A stretch of 64,000 nt of DNA. It comes from Mucilaginibacter sp. (GTDB taxonomy: Bacteria > Bacteroidota > Bacteroidia > Sphingobacteriales > Sphingobacteriaceae). Under the pieces are notes generated by a model. The model ran no database searches. It saw only the letters and a list, made by a program, of their open reading frames with translations, and was not told the DNA's origin. The position numbers and the translations under genes were made by a program. The stretch covers positions 62,001 through 126,000 of the forward strand of contig JAQBOM010000001.1 in the NCBI GenBank assembly GCA_028288025.1. Reading direction: 5' to 3'. Shown here piece after piece: positions 7,279 through 16,726 of this stretch. Positions within the stretch are counted from its first letter, which is position 1. Every line of letters begins with the position of its first letter.

Positions 7279-9366
7279 ATGAGTTGCCTTATGCAGTTTG
7301 TATTAATTTTAACTTTCTTCTTGTTCCCTGCCAAGCCCGTAACTTATCGGCAAAACAGTAACCATCAAGCCCATGTCCTTAGGTCTAAGGATTATTCAGA
7401 CACGTTGCCGCGGGTTTTGCCTGACCGGCATGCGGACAGAATTAAAAACCAATTACAAACCGAAGCCGCCGAAAAGTTCAGATCATACCAATTACCTAAA
7501 ACCAAGACCGCCTGGGAAATTGCAGGCAAAACACTTAAAGCGAGAATCATTGAAGAGGCTAACGTAACCATAAACCACAAGCTGCCGCTCAATCTTAAAG
7601 AAACCGGAAGCTTCCAGGCCGCGGGATATAGCGTTAAAAATATTGTTTTCCAAACCCGCCCGAATGTGTATGCAACGGCAAACTTATATATACCTGATGC
7701 TAAGGGGCGGTTCCCGGCGATTATAACTACGCATGGTCATTGGCGCGGCGGTCGTTTGTATAAAGACTTCAAGGCTGTGGGCCAAACGCTCGCGCTAAAT
7801 GGTTATGTATGCTTAGTTATTGATGCGTGGGGTGCGGGAGAACGTACGACCGCAGAAGGTAAATTTGACTACCACGGTGGCAATCTAGGTGCGTCAATTA
7901 TGGATATTGGCGAGACATTAATTGGCGGCCAAATTTCAGACAACATCCGGGGGATCGATCTCCTGTGTTCATTACCCTATGTAGATACTTCGAAAATCGG
8001 CGCGACAGGAGCAAGCGGCGGCGGCAACCAGGCGATGTGGCTAAGCGCAGTCGACAGCCGGATAAAGGCAGCGATACCTGCGGTTAGTGTTGGTACGTTC
8101 GAATCTTACATCATGGAAAGAAATTGTATATGTGAGCTGCTTCCCGACGGTTTAACCTTTACCGAAGAATCGGGCGTATTAGCGCTAATCGCCCCACACG
8201 CGTTAAAGCTATTTAACTCAGAGCAGGATTTAGGCCCTTTTTCGGTTGCCCAGATGAAGCGAAGCTATTATAATGCACGCCCGGTATTTGCTTTATATGG
8301 CGCAGATAAAAAGCTGGCATATGAAGCATTTAAAACACCGCATGGCTACTCCGCGCCGATGAGGGAGCAAATGATCGAATGGTTTAACCAAAATTTGAAA
8401 AAAACAGCTCAGGGTGCTCCGGTTAAAGGGATGCAGACGGATACCCTTCCTGATTCTAAGCTGCTTGTATACCCGAATGGCAACAGGGATCCTAAAGTAG
8501 AAAACATTGCTACTTATTGTAAAAATAAAGGTGCGTCGTTAAGAAAGGCCATGTTTAATTCAGCGGCAGCCGCGCCAGCATCAAAAATAGCCGGACTATC
8601 CGAAATTTTACGGTCACGGCAACAAGTCCGAATAACAAACTTAACGATTCATAACAAAGAAAGCGGATGGGAGCGCATCGTCATTGAAACCAGCGATAAC
8701 CAGCTCATTCCATTATTATACCGTGCGCCCGGCAATGATTCGCGCCGTTTTATTATCGTGTCCGATCCGAAAGGAAAAAATAATATTTCGCGAGCCCGAT
8801 TAAATGAATTAAAGGCATCCGGCGACGGACTTGTTCTTGTGGACTTGTTGGGGACAGGTGAATGTTCTTCGCCCCTTGCCGACACACTCGACGAGGATCT
8901 CCCGCGTTTCCATACGATTGCCCGGTCTGAACTATGGTTGGGCAAAACCGTTTTGGGTCAATGGGTAAATGCGCTGGATGCTGTTAATACGTTTCTAAAA
9001 TCGAAATTCAAAGCGCCGCAAATAACGTTGGACGGGCGGGCTGAAACCGCCCTTGCCGGGTTGTTCTATGCTGTCGTAAAAAATCACCGGGTACACATTG
9101 TTTTACGTGACACGCCGGTAAGCTACCTTTTCGACCGGCAGGAAACACTGAACAATTTTTCGATGGCTATACACCTTCCGGGATTCTTGGTTTGGGGCGA
9201 TGTATCCTTAGCGGCGGCTTTAAGCAAGACCGATGTGCTTTTTATTCATCCGGTCACGATGTCGGGGACACATCTTAATAAATGGCAATTAAATAAGTAT
9301 GCGGGTGAATATAAACTGATCGCGCGTAAATATAACATGCAATATAAAACCAGATTTATTAATTGA
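7279..9366 (+). CDS. Secreted alpha/beta-hydrolase, acetyl-xylan-esterase-like
   Basis: A 695-residue protein with a hydrophobic N-terminal signal (about residues 1-20). The first half is an alpha/beta-hydrolase: an oxyanion/HG region around ITTHGHWRGG, a nucleophile elbow GASGGGNQ with Ser near residue 246, and a catalytic-His candidate in TPHGYS near residue 355. The second half looks like a related but degenerate hydrolase-type domain without an obvious GxSxG. Such large esterases deacylate plant or microbial glycans in the periplasm or at the surface. It starts the rightward operon and is followed 24 bp later by the GH109-like gene. The exact substrate is not readable. Confidence 0.72.
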   Translation: MSCLMQFVLILTFFLFPAKPVTYRQNSNHQAHVLRSKDYSDTLPRVLPDRHADRIKNQLQTEAAEKFRSYQLPKTKTAWEIAGKTLKARIIEEANVTINHKLPLNLKETGSFQAAGYSVKNIVFQTRPNVYATANLYIPDAKGRFPAIITTHGHWRGGRLYKDFKAVGQTLALNGYVCLVIDAWGAGERTTAEGKFDYHGGNLGASIMDIGETLIGGQISDNIRGIDLLCSLPYVDTSKIGATGASGGGNQAMWLSAVDSRIKAAIPAVSVGTFESYIMERNCICELLPDGLTFTEESGVLALIAPHALKLFNSEQDLGPFSVAQMKRSYYNARPVFALYGADKKLAYEAFKTPHGYSAPMREQMIEWFNQNLKKTAQGAPVKGMQTDTLPDSKLLVYPNGNRDPKVENIATYCKNKGASLRKAMFNSAAAAPASKIAGLSEILRSRQQVRITNLTIHNKESGWERIVIETSDNQLIPLLYRAPGNDSRRFIIVSDPKGKNNISRARLNELKASGDGLVLVDLLGTGECSSPLADTLDEDLPRFHTIARSELWLGKTVLGQWVNALDAVNTFLKSKFKAPQITLDGRAETALAGLFYAVVKNHRVHIVLRDTPVSYLFDRQETLNNFSMAIHLPGFLVWGDVSLAAALSKTDVLFIHPVTMSGTHLNKWQLNKYAGEYKLIARKYNMQYKTRFIN

Positions 9367-9390
9367 AAGCAGTATGACCACTATATCATT

Positions 9391-10860
9391 ATGAAAGACA
9401 ATCGCAGGGTATTTTTAAAGTTATCAGGGTTGGCGGGCATTAGCCTCTTAGGCGCAAACCTGGCGCCGTCATCCATCGCTGTAGAAAGAAAAACGCATTT
9501 AGATCATATCCGTGTGCAGGCGATGAAAAAGCGCGTGCAGCATTTTAATATGTCGGGATATGCGGCACCAGCGCTTAACGAGGTCAGAATTGCGGTTATT
9601 GGATTAGGGAACCGCGGCGAGCTCGCTGTTCCGAGGCTGATCCATATCGAAGGTGTCAACATTAAAGGTTTATGCGACCTGCGGCCGGAAAAAGTGAATG
9701 CTATGCTGAAAGTTTTGCAAGGTACACCTCACTGCCCAAGAACCTATGCTGGTCATGACGAAGGCTGGAAAAAGCTATGCGAACAGGACGATATCGATCT
9801 TATCTATATATGCCTGCCCTGGAATTTACATACGCCGGTTGCTTTGCATGCCATGAATCACGGCAAGCACGTTTGTGTAGAAGTGCCGGCGGCAACAACG
9901 ATGGAAGAATGCTGGCAATTGGTGGAAACATCGGAAAGGACGCGCAAACATTGTATGATGCTGGAAAACTGCAACTATGATTACTTTGAATTGCTTACAC
10001 TTAATATGGCGAGACAAGGGATTTTTGGTGAAATCATACATGGAGAAGGCGCATACCTGCATAATATTTTACAGGGTAATTTTTCAAAAGGGAAATATTG
10101 GGACCAGTGGCGGCTCAAACAAAATGCGCACCGAAACGGCAATTTGTATCCCACACATGGCCTTGGGCCCCTTTGCCAGGTTATGGACATTAACCGGGGG
10201 GATAGATTTGAGTATATGGGCTCATTTTCCGGAAATGATTTTCTCATGCATGAGACGGCAGTTAAACTGGCGGCGCGGGATGCTTTTTATAAACAATATA
10301 CAGACACTTCCTTCCGTGGGAATATAAATACCAGTGTTATGAAAACCGCGCGAGGAAAAACAGTTATGCTTCAGCATGATGTGAGCTCTCCCCAGCCAAG
10401 CTCGCGAATATTCAAAATCAGCGGCACGAAAGGTGTTGCGATTAAAGAACCTGAGCCATACCATGTTTCCTTTGTAAAGGAATGGACCGATCCGGAACAA
10501 TGGCGGACGGCGCCCGATGATGAATGGATCACAGCCGACGAGTTCAAAATTATTGAGGAAAAATATAAGCCGGCCATCTATCGCAAAATAGGCCGGGAGG
10601 CAAATATCATTGGCGGCCATGGAGGGATGGATTTCGTAATGGACTGGCGCACCATTGATTGCCTGAGAAATGGTTTGCCATTAGATCATGACGTTTATGA
10701 CGCTGCCTTGTGGAGCGCCATCGGCCCTTTAAGTGAATGGTCCGTTGCCAACCGTTCCAATTCCATCGATATCCCGGATTTTACCGGCGGCTCATGGAAA
10801 AAGAACCGTCCGATGGATATATCCATGGAAAAAGGCGGTGATACTAAAGTAAACATTTAA
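9391..10860 (+). CDS. GH109-type Gfo/Idh/MocA glycosidase (alpha-N-acetylgalactosaminidase family)
   Basis: 489 residues. The N-terminus (RRVFLKLSGLAG) resembles a Tat-type export signal. A Rossmann NAD site GLGNRG lies at 71-76. Motifs EVPAATTMEE, MMLENCNYDYF and GNLYPTHGLGP (His near 255) are those of GH109, whose members cleave alpha-linked GalNAc by an NAD-dependent redox mechanism. The gene sits in an operon with an esterase and propeller proteins and opposite a nag operon, so released N-acetylhexosamine could feed NagA/NagB. Some relatives act on other glycans, so the precise linkage is inference. Confidence 0.85.
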   Translation: MKDNRRVFLKLSGLAGISLLGANLAPSSIAVERKTHLDHIRVQAMKKRVQHFNMSGYAAPALNEVRIAVIGLGNRGELAVPRLIHIEGVNIKGLCDLRPEKVNAMLKVLQGTPHCPRTYAGHDEGWKKLCEQDDIDLIYICLPWNLHTPVALHAMNHGKHVCVEVPAATTMEECWQLVETSERTRKHCMMLENCNYDYFELLTLNMARQGIFGEIIHGEGAYLHNILQGNFSKGKYWDQWRLKQNAHRNGNLYPTHGLGPLCQVMDINRGDRFEYMGSFSGNDFLMHETAVKLAARDAFYKQYTDTSFRGNINTSVMKTARGKTVMLQHDVSSPQPSSRIFKISGTKGVAIKEPEPYHVSFVKEWTDPEQWRTAPDDEWITADEFKIIEEKYKPAIYRKIGREANIIGGHGGMDFVMDWRTIDCLRNGLPLDHDVYDAALWSAIGPLSEWSVANRSNSIDIPDFTGGSWKKNRPMDISMEKGGDTKVNI

Positions 10861-10883
10861 CGATCCGAAATAATATTGCTGAA

Positions 10884-12161
10884 ATGACAAAATCTGCCGT
10901 CCTGTCAATAGTCTTCCTAATTTTAAATATGGCCGTGTCGGGGCAAAAAAGCTCCGGCGTCTGCGTTGTTGATTCAAAAGCGTACCCCGGCAAAGACCCG
11001 AGTATGTGGGATGCGCTTTTTGCCGCGAGTGACGGCAAGGTGTATACAGGCCTTTGCACCGAGGGAGCCAGCGCCCATTTTTATGTATATGATCCTGTTG
11101 CACAAAAAAACACCCTGCTTTTCGGCATTGCAGAATTTGAGCGGGAAACGGGCAAAGGCATCCGCACATCCGGCAAAATACACAACAAGCCGGTGGAAGA
11201 TAACGATGGCAATATTTATTTTGTTCCGATAGCCAACGGCGCGGGACCAAGAAACATCGACTATACGAGCTGGTCAGGAACGAGCTGGATTAGATACGAC
11301 CCCAAAAAAGGACGGCTAGATAATCTAGGCTCTATCGAGGAGGGGTGTTACCCGTTAACCATTGACAAAAAGAAGAGGTGTTTATACGGGGTCGGCTTCA
11401 CTGGGTATTTTTATCAATTTGATTTAGATAAACGCATAACAAAGAATTTCGGCAGGGTATCAAACTGGGATATAGGCCGCTCTATTTTTTGCGATGATGA
11501 GGGCAACGTCTATGGCACATTTCCGACAGCAAGGATTTGGAAGTATGATATAAAAACAGATAAAGTTATAGATCTGTCTATCCGGCTGCCTTATGATGCG
11601 ACAATTTATCCGACAGAATTACTGAATCCGATGATCGACCGCACAAATGACTGGCGGGCGGTAGAGTGGGACCCAATGGACAAAGTTGCTTATGGAATAA
11701 CCTGCGGAAGCGGTTCGTTGCTGTTCAGGTATGATCCGCATGACGGCCCTGACGGAAAAATTACACCTTTGGTAAAAATGTGTGATAGCCGGTTTTTAAA
11801 AACGGATAGAAAAGATATTCCTTTTTCAACGCTTGCGTTTGCTTTTGACAACAAGAAAAAGATTGTTTATTTTGTCCCGTCTGCACGCGATTATGCCCTG
11901 GATGAATCTGCCGAAACGTACGGGCGAGGCAGGCCCAGTCATTTAATTGCGTATGACATACAACACGAAAAAAGAATTGACTTGGGAGAGCTTCGCACAG
12001 CAGACGGGCGCAAAGTTTTTGGATGTGAGGCGGCTTCAGTAAGCCCCGATGGCACCCTGTACATTTGCGGCCAGGCAGAGGTTGCAGAGCCAAAAAATGC
12101 CACATCTCATATTGGCGGAATCCCGGTGGCACTTCAACTGTTAATTTACAAGCCATTATGA
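10884..12161 (+). CDS. Secreted beta-propeller protein, function unknown
   Basis: 425 residues with a signal peptide (about 1-20, ending near SGQ). The rest is a run of short repeats of the type DGKVY or GNIYF followed by YDP or YDI turns, the usual look of a six- or seven-bladed beta-propeller. I cannot name the family. Some polysaccharide lyases and lactonases have this fold, and the operon context (esterase, GH109) makes carbohydrate binding or lysis plausible. Its TGA overlaps the ATG of the next gene, which encodes a second propeller, so the two are probably made together. Confidence 0.65.
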   Translation: MTKSAVLSIVFLILNMAVSGQKSSGVCVVDSKAYPGKDPSMWDALFAASDGKVYTGLCTEGASAHFYVYDPVAQKNTLLFGIAEFERETGKGIRTSGKIHNKPVEDNDGNIYFVPIANGAGPRNIDYTSWSGTSWIRYDPKKGRLDNLGSIEEGCYPLTIDKKKRCLYGVGFTGYFYQFDLDKRITKNFGRVSNWDIGRSIFCDDEGNVYGTFPTARIWKYDIKTDKVIDLSIRLPYDATIYPTELLNPMIDRTNDWRAVEWDPMDKVAYGITCGSGSLLFRYDPHDGPDGKITPLVKMCDSRFLKTDRKDIPFSTLAFAFDNKKKIVYFVPSARDYALDESAETYGRGRPSHLIAYDIQHEKRIDLGELRTADGRKVFGCEAASVSPDGTLYICGQAEVAEPKNATSHIGGIPVALQLLIYKPL

Positions 12162-13450
12162 AAACAAAGTTATTACTGGCGGTGAGCGCATCGCGGACCG
12201 CTGCAATTATGGCCTTTTTTCTTTTAGTTATAGCCGGAAAACCTATGTATGCCCAGGATTGGGCGAAAACAAACATACAGCAATTGCAACGTGTAGACCT
12301 GCGTGACCTTGGATATGCCGATGTAAACCAGATCCCGTCTAACAGTTCCGCTATTACTTCTTTGCTTACGGCAGCCAGCGGAAAAGTATATGGTGCGACA
12401 TCGGGAGAGAAATCATACCTGTTCATGTTTGATCCGGCGATTAACAAGGTGCGCCATCTCGGTATTATCTCATCAGGAGGTGTCCATCACGCCTTAGCCG
12501 AAGGCAAAGATGGCTGCATCTATATCGGGACCGGCATGAATATGCTGGAGCCGGTGCCGTTAACTAGCGGCAATCCCAATGAAACGGTTGACAAAACACT
12601 ATGGACAGATATCAGGAATCATTTTAACGATTATGCAGGCGGCCATATTTACCGGTATAAGACAACGGCTGATCAGAAAGTTAAGCTCCCGCAAATGCAG
12701 TGCGACCTGGAAGACCTGGGAATACCGTTGGGTCATAATTCAGTGTATGCGCTGACCGTTAATCCGGGGGGCAATGAGCTCTATGGAATTACGTATCCTG
12801 ACGGGCATTTTTTTATCTATAATATTCCCCAAAGGACATTTATCGATAAGGGGCCAGTAGATAATAAAATTGTGTTTCATGGCCCGGACAGGGATAGGCG
12901 GAGTTTGCCCGGCTCACTAATTTGTGATAATTCGGGTAAGGTATATATGACAGGCACCGGAGGCGCAATTAGATATTATGATCCGGCAACTAAGGAGTTG
13001 ATTACCACGGGGCGGAAAATTCCGGGAGATTATAACTACCTGCAGTTTTACGAGGATTATGCGGTGGTCGAATACTTTGCAAAGAGCCCTTCGGGTTTAA
13101 TTTATGGGGGTACCAGCGATGGTTATTTATTTTCACTGTCCACCGATTCCATGAAGCTGATCAACCTGGGGAAAATGCGCGCAGCGCGGGGGTTGCGGTG
13201 CCTTACGGTGGGGTCGGATGGGCTTGTGTATATTATGGCGGGCGAGCGTTCCGCATCAACTCCGTGTCAGTTATATATATATAATCCAAATGATCATGGC
13301 TTTGAAGATATGGGCCTTTTAATTACGGACCGAAGCCCGTATTATTATTGGCGCGGACAACAATTTGATGCTATGACAACCGGAAAGGATGGTACGGTAT
13401 ATATCGGCGAAAGTGAAAGGATGTCACATTTGTTTCTATATATCCGTTAG
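12158..13450 (+). CDS. Second secreted beta-propeller protein
   Basis: 430 residues from the ATG at 12158; the frame is open upstream, but that part lies inside the previous gene. The signal peptide spans about residues 1-32, with a cleavage-like MYAQ. The body repeats ASGKVYGATS, DGCIYIGTG, SGKVYMTG, SGLIYGGTSDG, DGLVYIMAG and DGTVYIGES, consistent with a seven-bladed propeller related in style to its neighbour, probably by duplication and divergence. It ends the rightward sugar operon. No catalytic motif is recognised. Confidence 0.65.
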   Translation: MKTKLLLAVSASRTAAIMAFFLLVIAGKPMYAQDWAKTNIQQLQRVDLRDLGYADVNQIPSNSSAITSLLTAASGKVYGATSGEKSYLFMFDPAINKVRHLGIISSGGVHHALAEGKDGCIYIGTGMNMLEPVPLTSGNPNETVDKTLWTDIRNHFNDYAGGHIYRYKTTADQKVKLPQMQCDLEDLGIPLGHNSVYALTVNPGGNELYGITYPDGHFFIYNIPQRTFIDKGPVDNKIVFHGPDRDRRSLPGSLICDNSGKVYMTGTGGAIRYYDPATKELITTGRKIPGDYNYLQFYEDYAVVEYFAKSPSGLIYGGTSDGYLFSLSTDSMKLINLGKMRAARGLRCLTVGSDGLVYIMAGERSASTPCQLYIYNPNDHGFEDMGLLITDRSPYYYWRGQQFDAMTTGKDGTVYIGESERMSHLFLYIR

Positions 13451-13652
13451 GCGATCGATATGTCTCGGTATGTCAGGCTGACCAATACGAGGCCTGACGC
13501 CGGCAACGGTTTGGCTTTCAAGGCAGTTTAGGCTTATCCAAAGAACACAAGAACCAACTGGTATTTTCCTACCTGACGCAGCGTAATCTCATCAGCTGGT
13601 GCGGGATAGTATTGCCAGTGGCCGTTTCCATTTTTCTGGCTAGGCCGACCAC

Positions 13653-13791
13653 TTATAATAGGTTCGATTGACTTCGGTAGTGGTATGATGCGGGCTTGCT
13701 GCCGTTGGCCTGTTTTAATCGTTGCAGGATCTCAAATTTTTTTTTTGAAAATTTCCAGATCTTTTTGGGTTATTAATTCCACTCGGGTCAT
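13653..13791 (-). pseudogene. Possible relic of an excisionase-type helix-turn-helix gene
   Basis: From an ATG at 13791 the minus strand reads MTRVELITQKDLEIFKKK, like the conserved start of small Bacteroidota DNA-binding proteins carried by integrative elements. The frame breaks at an A-run (near 13738-13747), and the +1 frame continues as FEILQRLKQANGSKP before a stop at 13653. The helix-turn-helix part that should follow is not recognisable. I read it as a decayed mobile-element gene. The match is from memory of the family and is weak. Confidence 0.35.
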
Positions 13792-13935
13792 AGCTAGATT
13801 GATCCGACTAACTTTCGTACTTCACCGATCTCTTCATTGCACTTGCTTTAGGCTATAACTTTAGGGATAATACGGCTAATTTCCTCAAATCTTCTAAGAA
13901 ATGGTTCGAGAAACACTCAGTTGGGCGCACAGAGT

Positions 13936-13969
13936 AAAAAGCCGTTTTTTGTACAAGAAACGGCTTTTT
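13936..13969. terminator. Strong bidirectional terminator-like hairpin
   Basis: AAAAAGCCGTTT pairs perfectly with AAACGGCTTTTT across a 10-base loop and is T-rich on both strands. It could end leftward transcription from pepE or rightward read-through from the sugar operon. Confidence 0.65.
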
Positions 13970-14167
13970 TGCTTGTGGGTTAGCCGCACGAGTAACCCAA
14001 TGCAATTCCTGTCGCGACATATTCGCGCGAGTGGTGGGCAGGCGCATCCGTATAGGGATCGGCTCTATCTTTGGTATCCATAAGGCTTTGGTTTGGTTAA
14101 GCTTGTGAGCGACGATTTCCAGGGGCTCGTTTTCACGCCTATGTCAAGCTGGCTTGCTGAAAAACTT

Positions 14168-14887
14168 TCATTGTCCTTCCGAAATGATTTCTACCTGACC
14201 GGCTACGACTTTAATCGCGGTTTGCTCGTCAATGGCATAAACGGCCGCAGGGATTTTTGCAGCCCATTTTTCCGCATTTAGCCCGCAAGCGTGCGGGAAA
14301 CCAGGGTTATTAAAGTGTGGAATGACCGCGAAGTCGGTCAGCCCTGCACCCTTACCTGTAATGAACGTCCTGCCGATCTCGCCCTCTGCTGTATCAAATA
14401 CCATATTTTCCGTAGTCAGCGGCATCCCGCTGCCGGCCCTCGGGTTACTGAAGGCCTCGCCAAAAACAGCGTTTACAGCCATACTGCCCGCGCTCACGCC
14501 CACATACACCAGGTCTTTGTTTAAAGAAGTCAGTACTTCTGTAAGTCCTGATTGTTGGAACCAGTACGCCAGGTACAGTGGATCGCCGCCCCAAACCAAC
14601 AGCGCGTCGGCGTCATCAAAGGAAGATACCCAGGTATCTTTTTGAATACTGGGAAGTGCGGTGAGCTCAAAGAGCCCCATTGTTTTCCAGCCCAGGTCAA
14701 CGAGGGCGCCTTTCATCTTTCCGGCTATCGGCCACCAGGCGTAATTCGGGCCGCCTGCGAATGGGTAAACGCCCGTTGGAACGAATAATGCGTTCGACTC
14801 ACTGATGGGCTTGCCCAAGAGCTGTTCGAGTATATCACCTATACTTTTATTGGAAATACCGGAAGAAGTCAAAAGTAGTTTGATCAT
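14168..14887 (-). CDS. pepE: Peptidase E-like (family S51) dipeptidase
   Basis: 239 residues from the ATG at 14887 (MIKLLLTSSG); an upstream in-frame start at 14929 would only add a hydrophobic stretch. The nucleophile elbow GVSAGSM puts the catalytic Ser at 132, the preceding VWGGDPLYLAYWF is the family's GG motif, and VIPHFNNPGFP carries the likely His. S51 enzymes cleave Asp-X dipeptides or act in cyanophycin-like degradation in the cytoplasm. The gene stands alone between two largely non-coding stretches. Assignment to peptidase E rather than another S51 branch is likely but not certain. Confidence 0.8.
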   Translation of the reverse strand: MIKLLLTSSGISNKSIGDILEQLLGKPISESNALFVPTGVYPFAGGPNYAWWPIAGKMKGALVDLGWKTMGLFELTALPSIQKDTWVSSFDDADALLVWGGDPLYLAYWFQQSGLTEVLTSLNKDLVYVGVSAGSMAVNAVFGEAFSNPRAGSGMPLTTENMVFDTAEGEIGRTFITGKGAGLTDFAVIPHFNNPGFPHACGLNAEKWAAKIPAAVYAIDEQTAIKVVAGQVEIISEGQ

Positions 14888-15798
14888 GAGAACAAAAATA
14901 ATTGTTGATATCGAATAAATTAAGGGCAATCACGACAAAAAATAGGGGTGTTCGCGCAAGGGGCGGGGAAATTGGCCCGCGGTTATATAGTTTGGTCCGC
15001 CGGCTTAAGTGATATACTTACGATATAAAAATCGTGATACGACAGGATCTGCAAAATTTAATCAAATTTAATATTGTTGACACATATTCCCCATGATAAA
15101 AATCATTGAAGCCAATCTTTGAATTAACTAGCAACCTGGTGCAGATATTGCCTATTTGGGTTCATCAAAATCCTTAAGCAAGCTCGCAAGAAGCCGCATA
15201 TCATCTAAAAAATGATGCGTAAGTTGCACATTTTGGCGCACAAAACACAGTTTTTTAAAAACTGGGAATCATCTAAGTCGCTGATTTAGAGGGTTTTTTA
15301 TTTTATTCCAATCCTTCTCGCTTCAAACCCAAAGCTATTATAGCCGCCCGAACAAAAGTCTAAATATCTCATCTTGCAGTTTGTCGGCAATTGTTAAATT
15401 ATTTATTGTTAAACCATTTTGCTGCATTTATTTCTGCTTCCAGCCAGTCCGGAGCGACTAATTGTGTTAATTTATGTAACTTTTTGGTAATCAGTGTGTA
15501 GCCTTATAAAAAAAAGCGATGGTCATTAATCCAAGGCATTAAATTATTAATTAATTGTATTTCTTTCGTTCGTATATACAATTAGGCGTTTGATATCAGT
15601 AAAACCTTAATTGGTGTAATTAATTTATTATTAGCGTTATCAATAGTTAAGTTTAAAAATTGATAACAAGTAAAACAGATTTTCCCCTTTTTCATTTGGG
15701 TGTAAAAACCAAGAAGTTTTCATGTTTTCAACCAGAATTTCGTGTTTATAGTAGAATAACTAATAATATTAAACCTTAACCTTAACCCAATTCACACC
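14888..15798. other. Long AT-rich intergenic region upstream of the giant-protein operon
   Basis: 911 bp with no intact gene. A minus-strand frame ending at 15152 leaves about 35 protein-like residues (LTHHFLDDMRLLASLLKDFD) but no start, perhaps the tail of a lost gene. It also holds an inverted repeat at 15552-15584 and the motif AAACCTTAA at 15771-15779 just before the first operon gene. The operon promoter should lie in the last few hundred bases. Confidence 0.5.
15552..15584. promoter_or_regulatory. Inverted repeat upstream of the giant-protein operon
   Basis: TAATTGTAT and ATACAATTA form a perfect 9-bp inverted repeat with a 15-bp spacer, about 215 bp upstream of the first gene. The spacing is too wide for a tight hairpin but suits a dimeric regulator. 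It is a candidate operator only. Confidence 0.3.
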
Positions 15799-16131
15799 AT
15801 GGCAACTAATTATCCTTACACCCAGCAAGCTATGCTGGTAAACAGTATTACCTCAACCACTGTTATTTCGATCATGTCGGGCATGCAAGTTGCAACTATT
15901 ACGTTCAACACTGCCGCTGGCTTGCTTGGCGAAATTACACTTTCGCCGGTACAGCCCACTGCTTCCAACGTTCAGTTTACGCGCGGACAGCAGCAATTGA
16001 TGATTGCAAACATCACCTTCCGGGCGCAATTTGGCTTTGAGCAGGGACAGGTGACATGCAACGGTACTGGTACAGACCAAAACGGACAAAACCCGTCAGC
16101 ATTTAATGCGCAAATTTGTGCATGGTCTTGA
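15799..16131 (+). CDS. Small protein of unknown function, first gene of giant-protein operon
   Basis: 110 residues, no signal peptide and no recognised family. It is rich in Thr, Gln, Ala and Asn with alternating hydrophobic residues (VATITFNTAAGLLGEITLS, then LMIANITFRAQFGF), suggesting a small beta-sandwich. Two cysteines, in VTCNGTG and QICAWS, lie near the C-terminus. The ATG at 15799 follows an AAACCTTAACCTTAACC leader, a sequence also seen before other genes in this window. It is 62 bp ahead of the next gene in the same direction, so it is probably co-transcribed with the very large proteins. Function unknown. Confidence 0.65.
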   Translation: MATNYPYTQQAMLVNSITSTTVISIMSGMQVATITFNTAAGLLGEITLSPVQPTASNVQFTRGQQQLMIANITFRAQFGFEQGQVTCNGTGTDQNGQNPSAFNAQICAWS

Positions 16132-16193
16132 CAGTTAGCTTGCCGTAATTACCAGCGGCATGTAAAAGAAGGCGATATAAATGGATCACCCAG

Positions 16194-16622
16194 ATGTTAT
16201 TAAAAAAAATATTATTTGTATGTCTGTTTGTTACCTACCCTTTTACATGCCGACTGGAAAATTGCAGTGTTGGTTCATCCCTTCCGGTAATTGTACCAAG
16301 AGGCTTTCATGGAGGTAGATTTTTTGGCGATCTGACTACGGAATATACAATTGACTCGACGGGCAGAAGCGCCTTATGTACCTTGTATGTCGCGTCGGTT
16401 TTTGCAAACGTGCAATTGCTTAACGCAAGCAGTCCCACTTATAACTTTAACCTTAAGCTGGGCCTGGGCAGCGCCAACGGAACAATTACCTTAAGTTTGG
16501 TTGATTCGCCTTTTGTTTCAACACTAAAAAGCAATTTTAATTATTCGGTATCCGCCAATAATACCAGTTTTTCCTACATCGGGGATTTAGTAGGCTGGTA
16601 CAGTAAAGGTAAATCTAACTGA
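16194..16622 (+). CDS. Small protein of unknown function, second gene of giant-protein operon
   Basis: 142 residues. The start LLKKILFVCLFVTYPFTC resembles a short signal peptide, but the ATG sits in an odd context: another ATG at 16181 opens a different short frame. The first 20 codons could therefore be non-coding, with translation beginning later. From about residue 30 the protein looks beta-rich (FNLKLGLGSANGTITLSLVDS), in the same Thr/Asn/Ser-rich style as its neighbours. No family recognised. It lies between the 110-residue gene and the 1159-residue gene. Confidence 0.55.
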   Translation: MLLKKILFVCLFVTYPFTCRLENCSVGSSLPVIVPRGFHGGRFFGDLTTEYTIDSTGRSALCTLYVASVFANVQLLNASSPTYNFNLKLGLGSANGTITLSLVDSPFVSTLKSNFNYSVSANNTSFSYIGDLVGWYSKGKSN

Positions 16623-16726
16623 TTCTTCAAACAGCCGCGCTGTTTATAATTTGTTTGGGCTGCTAACCAAACAGTAGGGCTAACGGCTTTATTAGGCCGC
16701 GTGTGCAACTGTTTTATTTGATTTTT

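Larger units (their letters stand above)
13451..14167. other. Non-coding or decayed stretch between sugar locus and pepE
   Basis: 717 bp with no intact gene. It contains an excisionase-like relic on the minus strand (13653-13791) and a terminator-like hairpin (13936-13969). Other frames are short and unlike protein. Confidence 0.5.

Noticed and set aside
11761..12447. A 228-codon frame on the minus strand
   Set aside because: It lies entirely antisense to the two beta-propeller genes, has Cys/Arg-rich composition unlike real proteins here, and shows no domain.
16703..16726. Upstream GTG start for the 1159-residue protein, giving a short hydrophobic N-terminus
   Set aside because: The eight added residues are too short for a signal peptide, and the ATG at 16727 gives a clean start; the upstream bases read as untranslated leader.
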